Positions 1 through 10,134 of a stretch of 64,000 nucleotides of DNA are shown here, piece by piece. Source of the stretch: Craterostigma plantagineum (taxonomy: Eukaryota; Streptophyta; Magnoliopsida; Lamiales; Linderniaceae); assembly GCA_027422505.1 (NCBI GenBank), contig JAPQWV010000123.1:124001-188000 (forward strand), written 5' to 3'. How positions within the stretch are numbered: position 1 is the stretch's first letter; each line of letters opens with the position of its first letter. The notes under the pieces are model-generated. The model saw nothing but the letters and a program-made list of their open reading frames with translations, searched no databases and was not told the DNA's origin. Position numbers and translations under genes: made by a program.

Positions 1-76
1 GCTAATTAGCACGAAACTACTTAGGTCGTATACATAATTTATTGGCCGACCTAATTTGCGGGTCTCGGGCCTTACA
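1..76 (-). repeat. Element 1 3' LTR, first 76 bp (continues outside window)
   Basis: Read on the minus strand, the LTR starts TGTAAGGCCCGAGACC immediately after the polypurine tract. The stretch beginning AAATTAGGTCGGCCAATAAA is nearly identical to the start of the solo LTR at 24411, which shows they belong to one LTR family. Confidence 0.88.
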
Positions 77-109
77 TCCTCCCCCCCTTAAGGAGGATTT
101 CGCCCCCGA
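77..109 (-). other. Element 1 polypurine tract and conserved pre-PPT motif
   Basis: On the minus strand the motif GATTTCGGGGGCGAAATC is followed by CCTCCTTAAGGGGGGGAGGA and then the LTR start TGTAAG. It primes plus-strand DNA synthesis. The same motif precedes the 3' LTRs of elements 2 and 3. The palindrome-like TTTCG...CGAAA is unusual for a plain polypurine tract and is kept in all three. Confidence 0.85.
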
Positions 110-111
110 AA

Positions 112-2652
112 TCAACCCGTGTGAAACAACTCGGGATAACGGATTTTCATTTCGTCCTCACGTTCCCACGTGGCTTCTTCCGTGGACTGGTTCCGCCACA
201 GTACTTTTACTAAAGGGATGTCCTTATTCCTAAGCTTCTTAGTCTCGTACCTCAATATCTCAGCTATGTGTTTTCGCAGTGTAGAGACGTGGAACACGTC
301 ATGAACTTGCGATAATGAGGCTGGCAGTTCTAATTGGTATGCCACCTCGCCTACTCTTTTCAGTATCCTAAACGGTCCTATATACCTAGGACTCAGCTTT
401 CCTTTCTTTCCTAACCTTTTCACGCCCTTCATTGGCGATACTTTCACAAACACCATATCGCCTTCGTCGAATTCCAGTGGTCGACGTCTTCTATCTGCGT
501 AGCTTTTCTGTCGACTCTGTGCCGTTCGCATTCTTTCTCGTATGGTGGTAATGGCTTCCGTCATTTCTCGTACTATGTCAGGGCCTAACACTGCCCGTTC
601 GCCAACCTCGTCCCAATGTACTGGGGATCTACACCTTCGCCCGTATAGCGCTTCGTACGGTGCCATCCCAATGGTGACGTGGTAGCTATTGTTATAGGAG
701 AACTCGATCAGTGGGAGGTACTTACTCCAATTCCCTTTGAAATCGAGTACACACACTCGGAGCATGTCCTCCAGGGTCTGGATGGTTCGCTCGGATTGAC
801 CGTCCGTCTGCGGATGGTAGGCGGTACTGAAAGACAACTTCGTTCCCATCGCCTTTTGCAAGCTCGTCCAGAATTTCGACAGAAATCTGGAGTCGCGATC
901 CGAGACTATTGAGGATGGAACGCCGTGCAGTCGCACTATCTCCTGAATATAGAGCTCCGCGTACCGTTCCATGGAAAACGTCGTGCTAATAGGTAGGAAG
1001 TGGGCGGACTTGGTGAGTCTGTCGACAATCACCCAAATCGCATCGTGCCCCTTCGTGTTCCTCGGGAGTCCTACTACGAAATCCATGGTAATGTTATCCC
1101 ATTTCCATTCCGGAATGGGTAACGGTTGTAGGGTTCCCGCCGGCCTTTGATGCTCGGCTTTTATCTGCTGGCACGTCAGGCACTGACTCACGAATGTTGC
1201 GATGTCCTTTTTCATGCCTGGCCACCAGTAGTTCTCCTTTAAACCTCTGTACATCTTCGTTGCTCCTGGATGTACTGAGTATGCGGTAGCATGGGCTTCC
1301 GTCATTATCGTCCTTCTTAGCTCAGCGTTGTCTGGTACATACAACCGATCCTTGAAATACAGTCGTCCGTCTTCCCGTACCATGAGGTCTCCGGTTGTTT
1401 GTTCCGGCTGTGCCTCCTTAATTTTCGCGTACAGCTCATCTGTTCCTAGCGCTGTCTTAATTTGCTCCAGCAACGTTGGTTGCAAAGTTAAGGCCGCTAG
1501 CTGCGCCTCAACTTCGCCTAACCTTACGACTTCGACTTCCAGCAGTTGCAGTTCTGCACTGACTGCTTTTCTGCTTAAGGCATCGGCTACTATGTTCGCC
1601 TTGCCTGGGTGGTAGTTGATTACACAGTCATAATCCTTAACTAACTCTAACCACCTCCTCTGCCTCATATTCAGCTCCTTTTGCGTAAAGAAGTACTTGA
1701 GGCTCTTGTGGTCCGTGTATATTTCACACCGCTCTCCATAGAGGTAATGCCTCCAGATCTTGAGAGCAAAGACCACTGCCGCCAGTTCTAGGTCGTGCGT
1801 CGGGTAATTCTTCTCGTACTCTTTCAGTTGGCGGGAAGCGTATGCTACTACGTTCCCGTTCTGCATTAGTACGCACCCTAATCCGTTCTTCCACGCATCA
1901 CTATACACCGTAAACCCTCCGGTTCCCGAAGGTATTGTGAGAACTGGGGCTGTCGTAAGCCGTTCCTTCAGCTCTTGGAAACTCCGTTCACATTCCATGG
2001 TCCATTGAAATGGAGTATTCTTCCTGGTCAGCCTCGTCAGTGTCGACGCTATTTTCGAGAAGTCCTTTATGAACTTCCTATAGTATCCTGCCAGACCGAG
2101 GAAACTTCGTATTTCCGTTACGTTCGTCGGTCTGGGCCAATTGCTAATGGCTTCTATCTTCTTTGGGTCTACAGAAATCCCTTCTCCTGATACTATATGC
2201 CCCAAGAAGGCGACTTGGTCAAGCCAAAATTCACACTTCTTGAACTTGGCATAAAGTTGCTTATCCCGTAATATACTCAGAACTATTTTCAGATGTTCCT
2301 CGTGTTCCTCCTTCGTTCTTGAGTAAATTAGGATGTCATCAATGAAGACGATGACAAACCTATCTAGATAGGGTTTGAACACCCGGTTCATTAAATCCAT
2401 AAAAGCTGCAGGCGCATTAGTCAGCCCGAATGGCATCACCAGAAACTCGTAGTGGCCATAACGGGTACTAAAGGCCGTCTTCGGGACATCTTCCTTCCGG
2501 ATCCTCAGTTGATGGTAGCCCGATCTTAAGTCGATCTTGGAGAAAACCGTTGCGCCTTGTAGTTGATCGAACAGATCGTCTATCCTAGGGAGTGGATACT
2601 TGTTCTTAATCGTTAGCTTGTTCAACTCCCTATAGTCTATGCATAGCCTCAT
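112..2652 (-). pseudogene. pol: Element 1 pol: RT-RNaseH-integrase-chromodomain segment (846-aa open frame, cut off from gag/PR)
   Basis: The frame opens in RT ([11 protein letters not shown]). The RT catalytic FIDD lies near residue 104, RNase H SDA near 250 (SDAW here, SDAS in element 3), the integrase HHCC zinc site near 460-493, and the catalytic D, D, E near 524, 585 and 620. A GPF module and chromodomain-like tail end the protein. Relative to element 3 the linker and start of the chromodomain have lost about 26 residues in frame (near 263). The frame is no longer joined to protease because of a one-base loss near 2655. It copied retrotransposon RNA and integrated the cDNA when intact; now a pseudogene. 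Confidence 0.9.
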
Positions 2653-3414
2653 GGACCCATCCTCTTTTTCACGAATAGCACCGGCGCTCCCCAGGGAGAG
2701 AAACTCGGCTGTATGAACTCTTTCTGCAGGAGTTCGTCGAGTTGGTCCTTTAACTCCTTCATCTCCGTCGGTGCTAGCCGATAGGGGGTCTTAGATACTG
2801 GCGCCGCTCCAGGTACCAGATCTATAGCGAACTCTATTTCTCGCTCGGGTGGTAGTCCCGGTAATTCCTCGGGAAATACATCAGGGAAGTCCTTCACTAT
2901 CGGCACTTCCTCGAATTTCGGGGAGATATTCCCTTCTGACTTGATGGCGAATACCAGATAGGCTTCGCACCCTGATCTGATCAGTCGTTGTGCTTTCAAC
3001 GCTGATATCCTAGAGATCATAGTCCCCTTACTAGTCCCTACAAACTTAAGGGGTTCATCCCCGTCCACATTGAGCGTGACTATCTTTCGGTGGCAGTCTA
3101 TGACGGCTCCGTACTTCGATAGCCAATCCATTCCGAGGATCACCTCATAATCATTCATGGGAATGATTATGAGGTCTATGGGTAGTTCCTTACTCCCGAT
3201 CGCTATTGGGCAATCCCGTAGGACATGGTTAGTTTGGGTGGGATTCCCGTTTGGAACTGTTACCCTAAACTCTCACTCAGCTCGGTGAGGCGTGACTCCT
3301 ACCCTCGTGGCATACTTAGTGGATGCAAATGAGTGAGTCGCGCCCGAGTCGACTAGGATGCATGTGGGAGTTTCATAGACGAGAAGGGTACCTGTCACCA
3401 CTGCCGGGTTATTT
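2649..3414 (-). pseudogene. Element 1 protease and start of RT, interrupted by a stop codon
   Basis: The aspartic protease motif [10 protein letters not shown] is present near 3310-3340 and the second conserved block [12 protein letters not shown] near 3120-3158. An in-frame TGA at 3273-3275 splits them. The segment then runs through the [22 protein letters not shown] region that opens RT and goes out of frame at its 3' end with KKRMGP-stop. Compared with element 3 this needs one stop codon plus a one-base deletion, both typical decay. Confidence 0.87.
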
Positions 3415-4504
3415 TCGCTTTCTCGGAGGTTATAGTGAAAACCCTGGCTGGTACCCTTGGTGGTGCTGCTTGGTTTCCGGCTTGGCTTCCGGATCCACCT
3501 TCCGGACATGCCCTCAGATAGTGGCCCGTCTTGCCACATTTGAAGCAGACGGCATTTTGGGAGTTGCAGGCTCCCATGTGCCTCCGTGCACACTTCGGGC
3601 ATACGGGTAGGTCGAACTGGGGTCTACCCTGGTTTGGGTTAAACTGTGGGGGTGGTCCTGGTCGATTCTGAAAGTTCGGTTTTCCACCCTTGGGAATGAA
3701 CTGCCGCTTTGGGTTACTTCCGCTCCCTTGCGGCCCTTGTACGAACTTGCGCTTGGCTTCTTGGGCGCGAGCAATTCTAGCCTCTGCCTGCTCCGCCACC
3801 AGCGCCCTTTCAGCCACTTGTGCGTATGTGGCTCCCTGGATCCCAGCCATACTCACATCCCGGTATAGCTCGGGCTTCAACCCTTCCATGAACCGCTCGA
3901 TCTTGAGCGCATCCGTGCTGACCATGTGAGCGGCAAACCTTGAGAGCTGCTCGAATTTCCTGATGTACTCCGCCACTGTCATTGCTCCCTGGCGGAGGTT
4001 GATGAACTCGTTCATCCGCTGTGCTCTGACAGGGGCGGTGTAATACTTTCCCCTGCAGATTTCCTTAAACCTATCCCAGCTCATCGTTAGGGGGTTTTCG
4101 ACAGCTGAGACGGTTTCCCACCAGTGTCCGGCGCTCCCCCTTAGCAGGTAGGCAGCGCACATGACCTTTTCCGTCTCCGGGGTGCGGCTGTGCTGGAACA
4201 TGTTCTCCAGCGTCCTCAGCCAATCCTCAGCGGACGTGGGGTCTACCACATCCTCAAACAGTGGAGGGTTGAGCTTTCTAAACCTTTCCCCGATCATCTC
4301 AATTCGTTCAGGTGGGGGAGGTAGGTTAGCTGATTGCCCACCAGCATTTTGCTGTTCGATCAGCTGCTGGATTTGGGCCGACTGTTGCCGGACCAATTCG
4401 GTTAGTTGCAGGATGGTAGCATCCCGGCTATCAGGGGGATTATTGGTACCTCTACCCTGATCAGATTCCCTGCTTCCTTCACCCCTAAGTCTAACCATTT
4501 TCAC
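3395..4504 (-). pseudogene. gag: Element 1 gag (369-aa frame, frameshifted at the gag/protease boundary)
   Basis: Gag forms the virus-like particle that packages element RNA. Residues ~75-190 match the plant retrotransposon gag domain (FRKLNPPLFE, DWLRTLENMF, GHWWETV, FINLRQGAMTVAEYIRKFEQL). A CCHC zinc knuckle CFKCGKTGHYLRAC lies near residues 318-331. The start MKMVRLRGEG fits element 2's MVRTRSEF, so Met3 is an equally good start. Near RVFTITSE one base is missing relative to element 3; the frame then stops at 3395 instead of entering protease. Confidence 0.9.
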
Positions 4505-4636
4505 CTATCCTGACAATTCCTAAGGCCAATAAATCAAACCATACAAGCAATTCACATAACATTGTACTTACAAGCAAGGCCGCTTCCGTGCTTTTGAGTG
4601 TGTGTGTATGGACAGTCTGCAGGACCTGTGACCGAA
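4505..4636 (-). other. Element 1 5' leader
   Basis: Leader between PBS and gag. On the minus strand it contains blocks complementary to the adjoining LTR (4589-4598, 4600-4612, 4624-4630), which bracket the PBS. A GTAAGT lies near 4570 with candidate AG acceptors just upstream of the gag ATG. Confidence 0.7.
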
Positions 4637-4650
4637 GCTCTGATACCACT
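4637..4650 (-). other. Primer-binding site, initiator tRNA-Met type
   Basis: The minus strand reads TGGTATCAGAGCTT a few bases inside the LTR end (…GGGTCGTGACA), the usual primer site of plant LTR elements, complementary to the 3' end of initiator tRNA-Met. Confidence 0.92.
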
Positions 4651-5225
4651 CTTGTCACGACCCGTCGTCCCGCCCTCGTATTCCGTTCTAATTCTAAGTG
4701 TTAATGCTTTGTTATTGTGCGTATACGCAAAAATGCGAATAAAATTTTTCATTTTAAAACGTGCATGCGGAAGTCTTATATACATGTCAAAAGAATATTC
4801 GTAACTCGTTCTACGAATCATCGAAATCATGTCTACACAAAATACAAGTGTGTGTGTGTGCAGCCAAAAGCTCCCTATGCGCCCGGCCTTCACAGGTCGT
4901 CATCCATACACACACTCCCACCTCAAAAGCAGCCGGATAGCTTCAAAAGATCGGCCTCGCGTAATGGTCGGATCACGTACCGTGATCGTCAGTACCTACA
5001 ATACGTAACATAAAGAATGAGCCACCGAGGCTCAGTAAGCAGAAATTATGCATGTATGCACGTGTCCTAACGATCGACAATCCACGTCGTCGTTTTCTAA
5101 TGCTCATACTCTCCTTCTCATTTTCTTGACCTTTTTCTGACTCATACTCATTTTCTTATACTCTTACTTCGTACGGGCCCTCGGCTTTCTATCCCACTAT
5201 GCGCCATTTCATAGAGATCTCATAT

Positions 5226-5419
5226 GTGGAGGTTCTCACACTAGAAGGTCACCCGAAGGAATCTTCCCTTACTCAATGTGGCCTCCACGCGGACGCTTCT
5301 CACTGGTAGCCAACACCGAGGCCACTAACCGCGGAGGTCACCCGAAGGAATCTTCCCTCCCGGTTAGTGCTTTACGCACTAGAAGGTCACCCGCAGGAAT
5401 CTTCCCTTACTCAGTGCGT
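5226..5419 (-). other. Three tandem hairpin modules in element 1 LTR
   Basis: A core of ~22 nt (GGGAAGATTCC... ending GGGTGACC in sense) occurs three times, each flanked by complementary arms: GTGGAGG/CCTCCAC (5226-5232 with 5282-5288) and CACACT/AATGTG (5237-5242 with 5275-5280); CACTAACCG/CGGTTAGTG (5323-5331 with 5361-5369); ACGCACT/AGTGCGT (5374-5380 with 5413-5419). The same set occurs in the solo LTR. Confidence 0.75.
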
Positions 5420-5551
5420 GCCCCGGGCCGCATCCTCCAGGTTGCATCTCCCGCATACGGGGTATTCCCCCAGCCTCTTATACAGGCCTTATGGCTTCTT
5501 TTGCCATGGTCGCATAAGGGTAGCCGTGACTCTTCATTGAGTCGACACAAA

Positions 5552-5565
5552 CGCCAATATCGGCG
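5552..5565. other. Short hairpin shared between LTR families
   Basis: CGCCAATATCGGCG: 4-bp stem with loop AATATC. Nearby ATCGC...GCGAT (5574-5589 region) forms a second hairpin. Both recur in the solo LTR; the first also recurs in element 2. Confidence 0.6.
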
Positions 5566-5999
5566 AGTATACATCGCACACAGGCGATCTTATGCACGCT
5601 CTCACCTCGCGTCATACTTACTACTTATGCGTGCAAGTGCTCATGACATGCTCATGTGAATATGCAGATCGTGCTTATCATGCAAATAAAATAATCTTAT
5701 CTTAACATGCATGTTTCACGTAAAATACACGAGCACGTAAATTCACATCATCGGACGCAGGCAAGTTACGTACTGTAGTTGAAATTTCTACTTACCTGGA
5801 GTCCGTAGAATAACTGCTAACTGGTTCGGCGAAATTCCTAATTTTCGACCTTAATCATAAAATTATTATGTCAGTACATTTTCTAAAATATTGGTTATCT
5901 ATGTACTTGAAAATGTTGAAATATTTTCCTTAATGTTGCATGTAAAGATCTCGGTATGCGTTTTCGAGACTACCCGTAATATACCAATGTCGGGATATA

Positions 6000-6541
6000 A
6001 TTCGATATTTACAAGACTCGAGATTATTTGTTGAGTTCGACATTTATTCCTAACAAAGGATTCGGCATTTTTAAGTAAGAGCTCGACATTTTATTGGTAA
6101 GGTTTCAATATTTATATTGATAAGGTTTCGACATTTTTAAGATATCGACATTTATTAAGATATAGATCTCGACATTTATTTTTCGACATTTGAAGAAGAT
6201 GTCGACATGACTCAACGTGAATCTCGACATCATTGTCGACATTTTCCCTCGACATTCTTATTTCGACTTTTTGCTCAGCTCGACATCTTCTCTAGCATTT
6301 TCGACATTTTCTTAACATCTCGACATCTTGTCGTTCAACCCGACATTTTATCCCAATAGAAAGACTCGACATTCTGATCTTGATTTTAATATCGACATTT
6401 GGCTCGACATTATATAAATCTCGATATAGCTCGACATTTTAGCTATCATTCGACATTGTGCCTCGACATCTCTTATAGGTGGATCTCGACATTTCTTATA
6501 TCTAAATGTCGATATATGATATGTAAAGATCTCGACATTTT
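6000..6541 (-). repeat. AAATGTCGA motif cluster, element 1 LTR
   Basis: On the plus strand TCGACATTT and close variants recur every ~20-40 bp in an otherwise AT-rich stretch; the sense strand therefore reads AAATGTCGA. Spacing is irregular, so this is not a simple tandem repeat. Confidence 0.8.
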
Positions 6542-6590
6542 AGTAATACTAGGATGGTTGACCCCCTGGGAAGTCCTCGTGTTGCACCCC
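6542..6590 (+). rRNA. 5S rRNA gene fragment (3' ~49 nt), type C
   Basis: It starts at AGTAATACTAGGATGG, about nucleotide 71 of 5S, directly against the truncated LTR, and ends CACCCC followed by a T7 run. It is the left end of the 5S array and cannot be transcribed as 5S RNA. Confidence 0.9.
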
Positions 6591-6727
6591 TTTTTTTACG
6601 CGTGATAACATCCCTCGGACATTAATTTTGCAATGAAGTGACGGTGTTACTTTCCACTATCAACACCTATGGATTTCGGAAATCTAAATTTTGTATAAAA
6701 TCACATGAATAGTGCACCGCACTATAT
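6591..6727 (+). repeat. 5S intergenic spacer remnant
   Basis: Spacer sequence (ACGCGTGATAACATCCC ...) ending ACTATAT where element 2 inserted. It continues at 14524, as shown by the TATAT duplication. Confidence 0.9.
6723..6727. other. Target-site duplication TATAT, left copy (element 2)
   Basis: TATAT directly precedes the LTR terminus TGTGACG. Removing the element and one TATAT restores the normal spacer ACTATATATACTTCG. Confidence 0.9.
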
Positions 6728-7371
6728 TGTGACGACCCCACTCTCTAATCGCTAATTAGCGATAAATCGCGTCGGGTTTAGCAGCGAAAGCCGCGGAGAA
6801 CCCATTTTACAAAAACATTTGTTTACACAAAATGTTAATACAAATGGGCCTTAGGCCCAAATCACCCTATCACTCGCCCACAGGTCGTCATCCATGTACA
6901 GCCCCGCCCTCAAAAGCCCATGGAAGCTCCAATAGCCAGCCTCGATCATCGATTTCCTACAACACGTAAACACTGAGCTATTGCCCAGTAGGTGAAATAG
7001 TGCACATGCACGTGTGACTCACTCACGTTCACTCACCCCCAATTCTCACAATGCAATGCCACTCACTATCACTCATCACAACCGGGATACACTCACCACC
7101 TCAAAACGGGCCCTGGGCTCCATACTGTGCACCATCACGCGAAATCACTACCACGATCACGAACACTACCACAACACGATCACAACACTACGGCAGTGGC
7201 CTACACCGAGCAGCCTCCCTGAGCCGTATCAGGTCACACTCTCGGGTCGCCTCTTCTGCCAATGCGGTGCCCACGCTGGTAGCCTACACTAGGCCCCGTA
7301 AGGGTACCCAGGTCGCACCCTCCAGGTCGCCTCCTCCCGCATGCGACAGCGTGGCCTACACTAGCTAGTCT

Positions 7372-7390
7372 ACTTGGGGATGTCCCAAGT
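7372..7390. other. Perfect 7-bp hairpin in element 2 LTR
   Basis: ACTTGGG, loop GATGT, CCCAAGT. Repeated in the other LTR at 12092-12110. Around it AGGTCGC-like words recur several times. Confidence 0.6.
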
Positions 7391-7509
7391 CGTTCCTTTC
7401 TAGGTCGCCCGCAGTCTGCCGCATAATGTCAAACGGGCCAATGGCTCACCGTCACAGGCGCTGGCGCACAGCAGATGCCCACCCTCACGTGACTCCTCTA
7501 CGGGTCGAC

Positions 7510-7523
7510 AGCCAATATCGGCT
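7510..7523. other. AGCCAATATCGGCT hairpin (shared family motif)
   Basis: Stem AGCC/GGCT with loop AATATC, the same loop as at 5552 and 26394. The partner LTR (around 12225) has a small deletion that breaks the stem. Confidence 0.6.
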
Positions 7524-7965
7524 ACTCACTCACTAGGTACAATACAGTACCACCGTTCCACCACGGTACACTCCGTGAAATGACGTGTAATGCATATGCA
7601 GGTACTTAACATGATAATACATGAAACGTGATGCCACATGAAATGCACATAAAATACGTAAAACACATAATTCACTGAAGCACATAAAATCACATAATTA
7701 TCAAATAGGTGTTTACGCGTTGTAGATGGATATTCCACCTACCTGTCCTCCTGCTACAGTCAAATAGAAGGTCTGGCGTAGTCTCTATATTTCGATCCTC
7801 TGAATATAATAAATATTATCATATTAGTATATTTACTAAATTGTGTAAGTTTTTAAGTTCCCAAACTCTAATTATAGAAAACCCTAAAATTAATGAAAAC
7901 CTAAAAATAATGATATTCCTAAAATAAATAAACCCTAAAATATTGAAAATATTAACTAAAACAAA

Positions 7966-8501
7966 ATGTCGAAATCTCACAAATGTCGACATCTTATCCC
8001 TAAAAATGTCGAGACCATCATTTCTTGAAAAAGTCGGACCTCTTGAAAAATGTCGAGATCTATATCTAATAAATGTCGAACTCTTCAAGCTATATCGACA
8101 TCCTATAGATGTCGAACCCTCTATATAAAAATCTCGGGATCCATCATATATAAATATCTAATAAATGTCGGGTACTTTAAGGAAAATGTCGAAGCCCTTT
8201 AAATAATGTCGATACCAAATTTGAAACCCTTAAATGTCGAATATAAATGTCGAGCTATTTGCTATTCTCAAGACCTAATAAAAGTCGAGACCTGTTTAGC
8301 TTTATCAAAATGTCGAGGCAGCATAATAGAAAATATCGAGACCTTAATAACTTAAATGTCGAGACCCATTACATTTCGAGATCAATAAATATCGAGGCCA
8401 TATTGTATATGTCGACATCTTCCTATAACATTCCCTATCGACATCTTCCTATAACATTCTCTACTTTCTATGTTACAATAACATCTCGATATTTCTCTAT
8501 A

Positions 8502-8541
<40 letters not shown>

Positions 8542-8760
8542 ATATATATGTAAGGTATATCTCAAGAATAGTAATATCGAGTTCTTATTATATGTCTCGA
8601 AATTTATCAGCTATATATTTTGAAATTTCCTATTCACATATCTCGACATTTATCTACTACACTTAACGAAATCTTTCTAACAGATACATCTCGAGTTCCT
8701 TCTTTAGTTTATCTCGACATCTTTGTAATATATAGCTCGACATCTTATAAAAATCGTGAT
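7966..8760. repeat. TGTCGA motif clusters in opposite orientation, element 2 3' LTR
   Basis: From ~7966 to ~8410 the plus strand reads AAATGTCGA; from ~8410 to ~8760 it reads mostly TCGACAT. The switch lies close to a TA microsatellite, so the two halves are inverted relative to each other. Confidence 0.78.
8503..8539. repeat. TA microsatellite
   Basis: About 18 TA repeats in the 3' LTR; the 5' LTR copy at 13217-13243 has about 13, one of the main length differences between the two LTRs. Confidence 0.95.
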
Positions 8761-9819
8761 CCTCCCAAAAACCCTAAAATGAGATTCTTATATTATCAAA
8801 TTCATCCTTAAAAATCATTTCTTACCCAGACTACAGTACACCTATAAACATCAATTGCTTTCCCACGAGTATTTCCTCTGTTGGAAATCCTTAATACTTT
8901 TACCATATAAATTCATACGATAATTACTATACTTCGCAAATTTAGGGTTTTCATCACTGTGCCAACACCGAAATTATTATAAGAGTTGAGAGACTATTTC
9001 TCAAACACAGCCTATTTCGGAGTCGACCGGTTATGAATATTTCATCTAAGGAAATTATCAAAGCTCCTATCTTATAGTAACGCACATATGATCATGAACT
9101 AGCTTCGACAGTTTTGAGTTACCTAAACATGGTGAAATTCGAAACTCCCTAGATTATAAAATCTCGTAACAATACATTAGGCATCGACAATTAAATAGCT
9201 TAAATATCTTAAGTATAAGATGTAAGTTCTATACCTCACTTAGGTTTTTGAATTGTTGGATTATAGAGTTGAACTGCTTTCGTTTCTTCTTCCTTTGGTG
9301 CCTCACCTTCGTTCTTTGTTCTTTGCTTACTAGAATGAATACTCCTCTACTAACAATCTCGTTATATGTTGGATAGGTATTAAGATTTCGATTATAGTGC
9401 TGATGGGACAACTAGATGACGTTATTTCCCTTTGAGCTAAGTAATCAAACCTTCTTTATTTGTATTTTGGGGCCTTATGTATTATTTGGGCCTATTATTT
9501 GTGTGTTAATTCTAGACCCTTCAATTAAATTAGTTCCCACATCCTTGTTTTCATATAAGGTGACAAGATGGTAGTGAAGATCCAACGTGTATTCTATTCC
9601 CCTTAGAATTAAGCCACCTATTTATATTTCATATGGGTATTATATTTCTAACGTAACCTTTAATAAATATTTGGGTGATCCTTTTATTCAAGCCCAAAAC
9701 TTAGCTTCATCCGACTTTTCTTTATTAAATATATATTAGGAGCATCATTCCTAATATTTTCTTCGCTAATTGTGTAAATCTCCAATTGTAACCCCGCTCT
9801 AATTGTTGCGGGTATTACA

Positions 9820-9852
9820 TCCTTCCCCCCTTAAAAGAATTTCGCCCCCGAA
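9820..9852 (-). other. Element 2 polypurine tract and pre-PPT motif
   Basis: The minus strand reads AATTTCGGGGGCGAAATT, then CTTTTAAGGGGGGAAGGA, then LTR start TGTAATACC. It is the counterpart of the tracts in elements 1 and 3. Confidence 0.85.
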
Positions 9853-10134
9853 ATTACACCGATTGGAATAACTGGGGGCGTCGATTCCTTTTACCCCTAC
9901 AGTGGTTTGGATATATTCGTTGTCGCAATTCTCGTATTCGGGAGAAGCGATTGATTACTACCCTTTCTGAAAATTTTCAAATCTTATATGGAATCATTAT
10001 TCCTTGATTTTCAGCTTTCTTCTGTTACTTAATTTAATTGGACTGAACCATTTAGGCAAAATATTTATATTATCTTACTGTACAAAATATTACCGTTCCT
10101 AAGTTCACATGTTCACAAAATGAGGCATCCTATC
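9853..10134 (-). other. Element 2 untranslated interval between gag stop and polypurine tract
   Basis: About 280 bp, AT-rich, with no recognisable pol sequence or frame. It stands where ~3.4 kb of pol lies in element 3. Confidence 0.75.

Larger units (their letters stand above)
1..6541 (-). mobile_element. Element 1: decayed Tekay/Del-like chromovirus (Ty3/gypsy), both LTRs incomplete
   Basis: In sense (minus-strand) order it holds a 5' LTR (4653-6541, truncated), PBS, leader, gag, protease, reverse transcriptase, RNase H, integrase, a chromodomain-like tail, a polypurine tract and the start of the 3' LTR (1-76, running off the window). The domain order PR-RT-RH-IN defines Ty3/gypsy. The tail with GPF and LVKVLWRN...ATWE..(D/N)EM motifs places it among chromoviruses, most like Tekay/Del. 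Coding capacity is broken by two frameshifts, one stop codon and one in-frame deletion. Its right end joins a 5S rRNA gene without the LTR terminus, so sequence was lost after insertion. Confidence 0.93.
4653..6541 (-). repeat. Element 1 5' LTR, truncated (about 1.9 of ~2.9 kb)
   Basis: The sense-strand 3' end is GGGTCGTGACA at 4653. Going upstream in the sense direction come the U5 arm (4889-4931), three structured modules (5226-5419), a splice-donor-like AGGTAAGT (5790-5797) and an AAATGTCGA-rich stretch (6000-6541). It aligns with the distal part of the solo LTR 24398-27305. Roughly the first kilobase of U3, including the TGTA terminus, is missing at 6541. Confidence 0.88.
6728..9819 (-). 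repeat. Element 2 3' LTR
   Basis: Bounded by TGTGACGACC on the plus strand and GGGTATTACA before the polypurine tract, i.e. TG...CA termini in sense. It carries a GC-richer structured part (7140-7530), a CAG|GTAGGT donor-like site (7737-7745), two oppositely oriented TGTCGA clusters (7966-8760) around a TA microsatellite, and an AT-rich U3 (8760-9819). Confidence 0.93.

Noticed and set aside
4505..4580. A ~62-nt leader intron (GTAAGT to AG) before gag in elements 1 and 2
   Set aside because: Shorter than typical plant introns and with weak acceptor context; kept only as a note under the leaders.
5276..5659. A 127-aa open frame in element 1's LTR and its 145-aa counterpart at 26300-26737
   Set aside because: It overlaps the hairpin modules; the frame lies on the antisense strand of the LTR and has no recognisable domain.
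7014..7368. Overlapping ~92- and 105-aa frames in element 2's LTRs (also 11734-12088)
   Set aside because: Antisense to the element, composed of His/Thr/Ser-rich low-complexity sequence, without homology that I recognise.
9853..10134. Possible pol remnant in element 2
   Set aside because: No RT, RNase H or integrase motif in any frame; AT-rich untranslated sequence.
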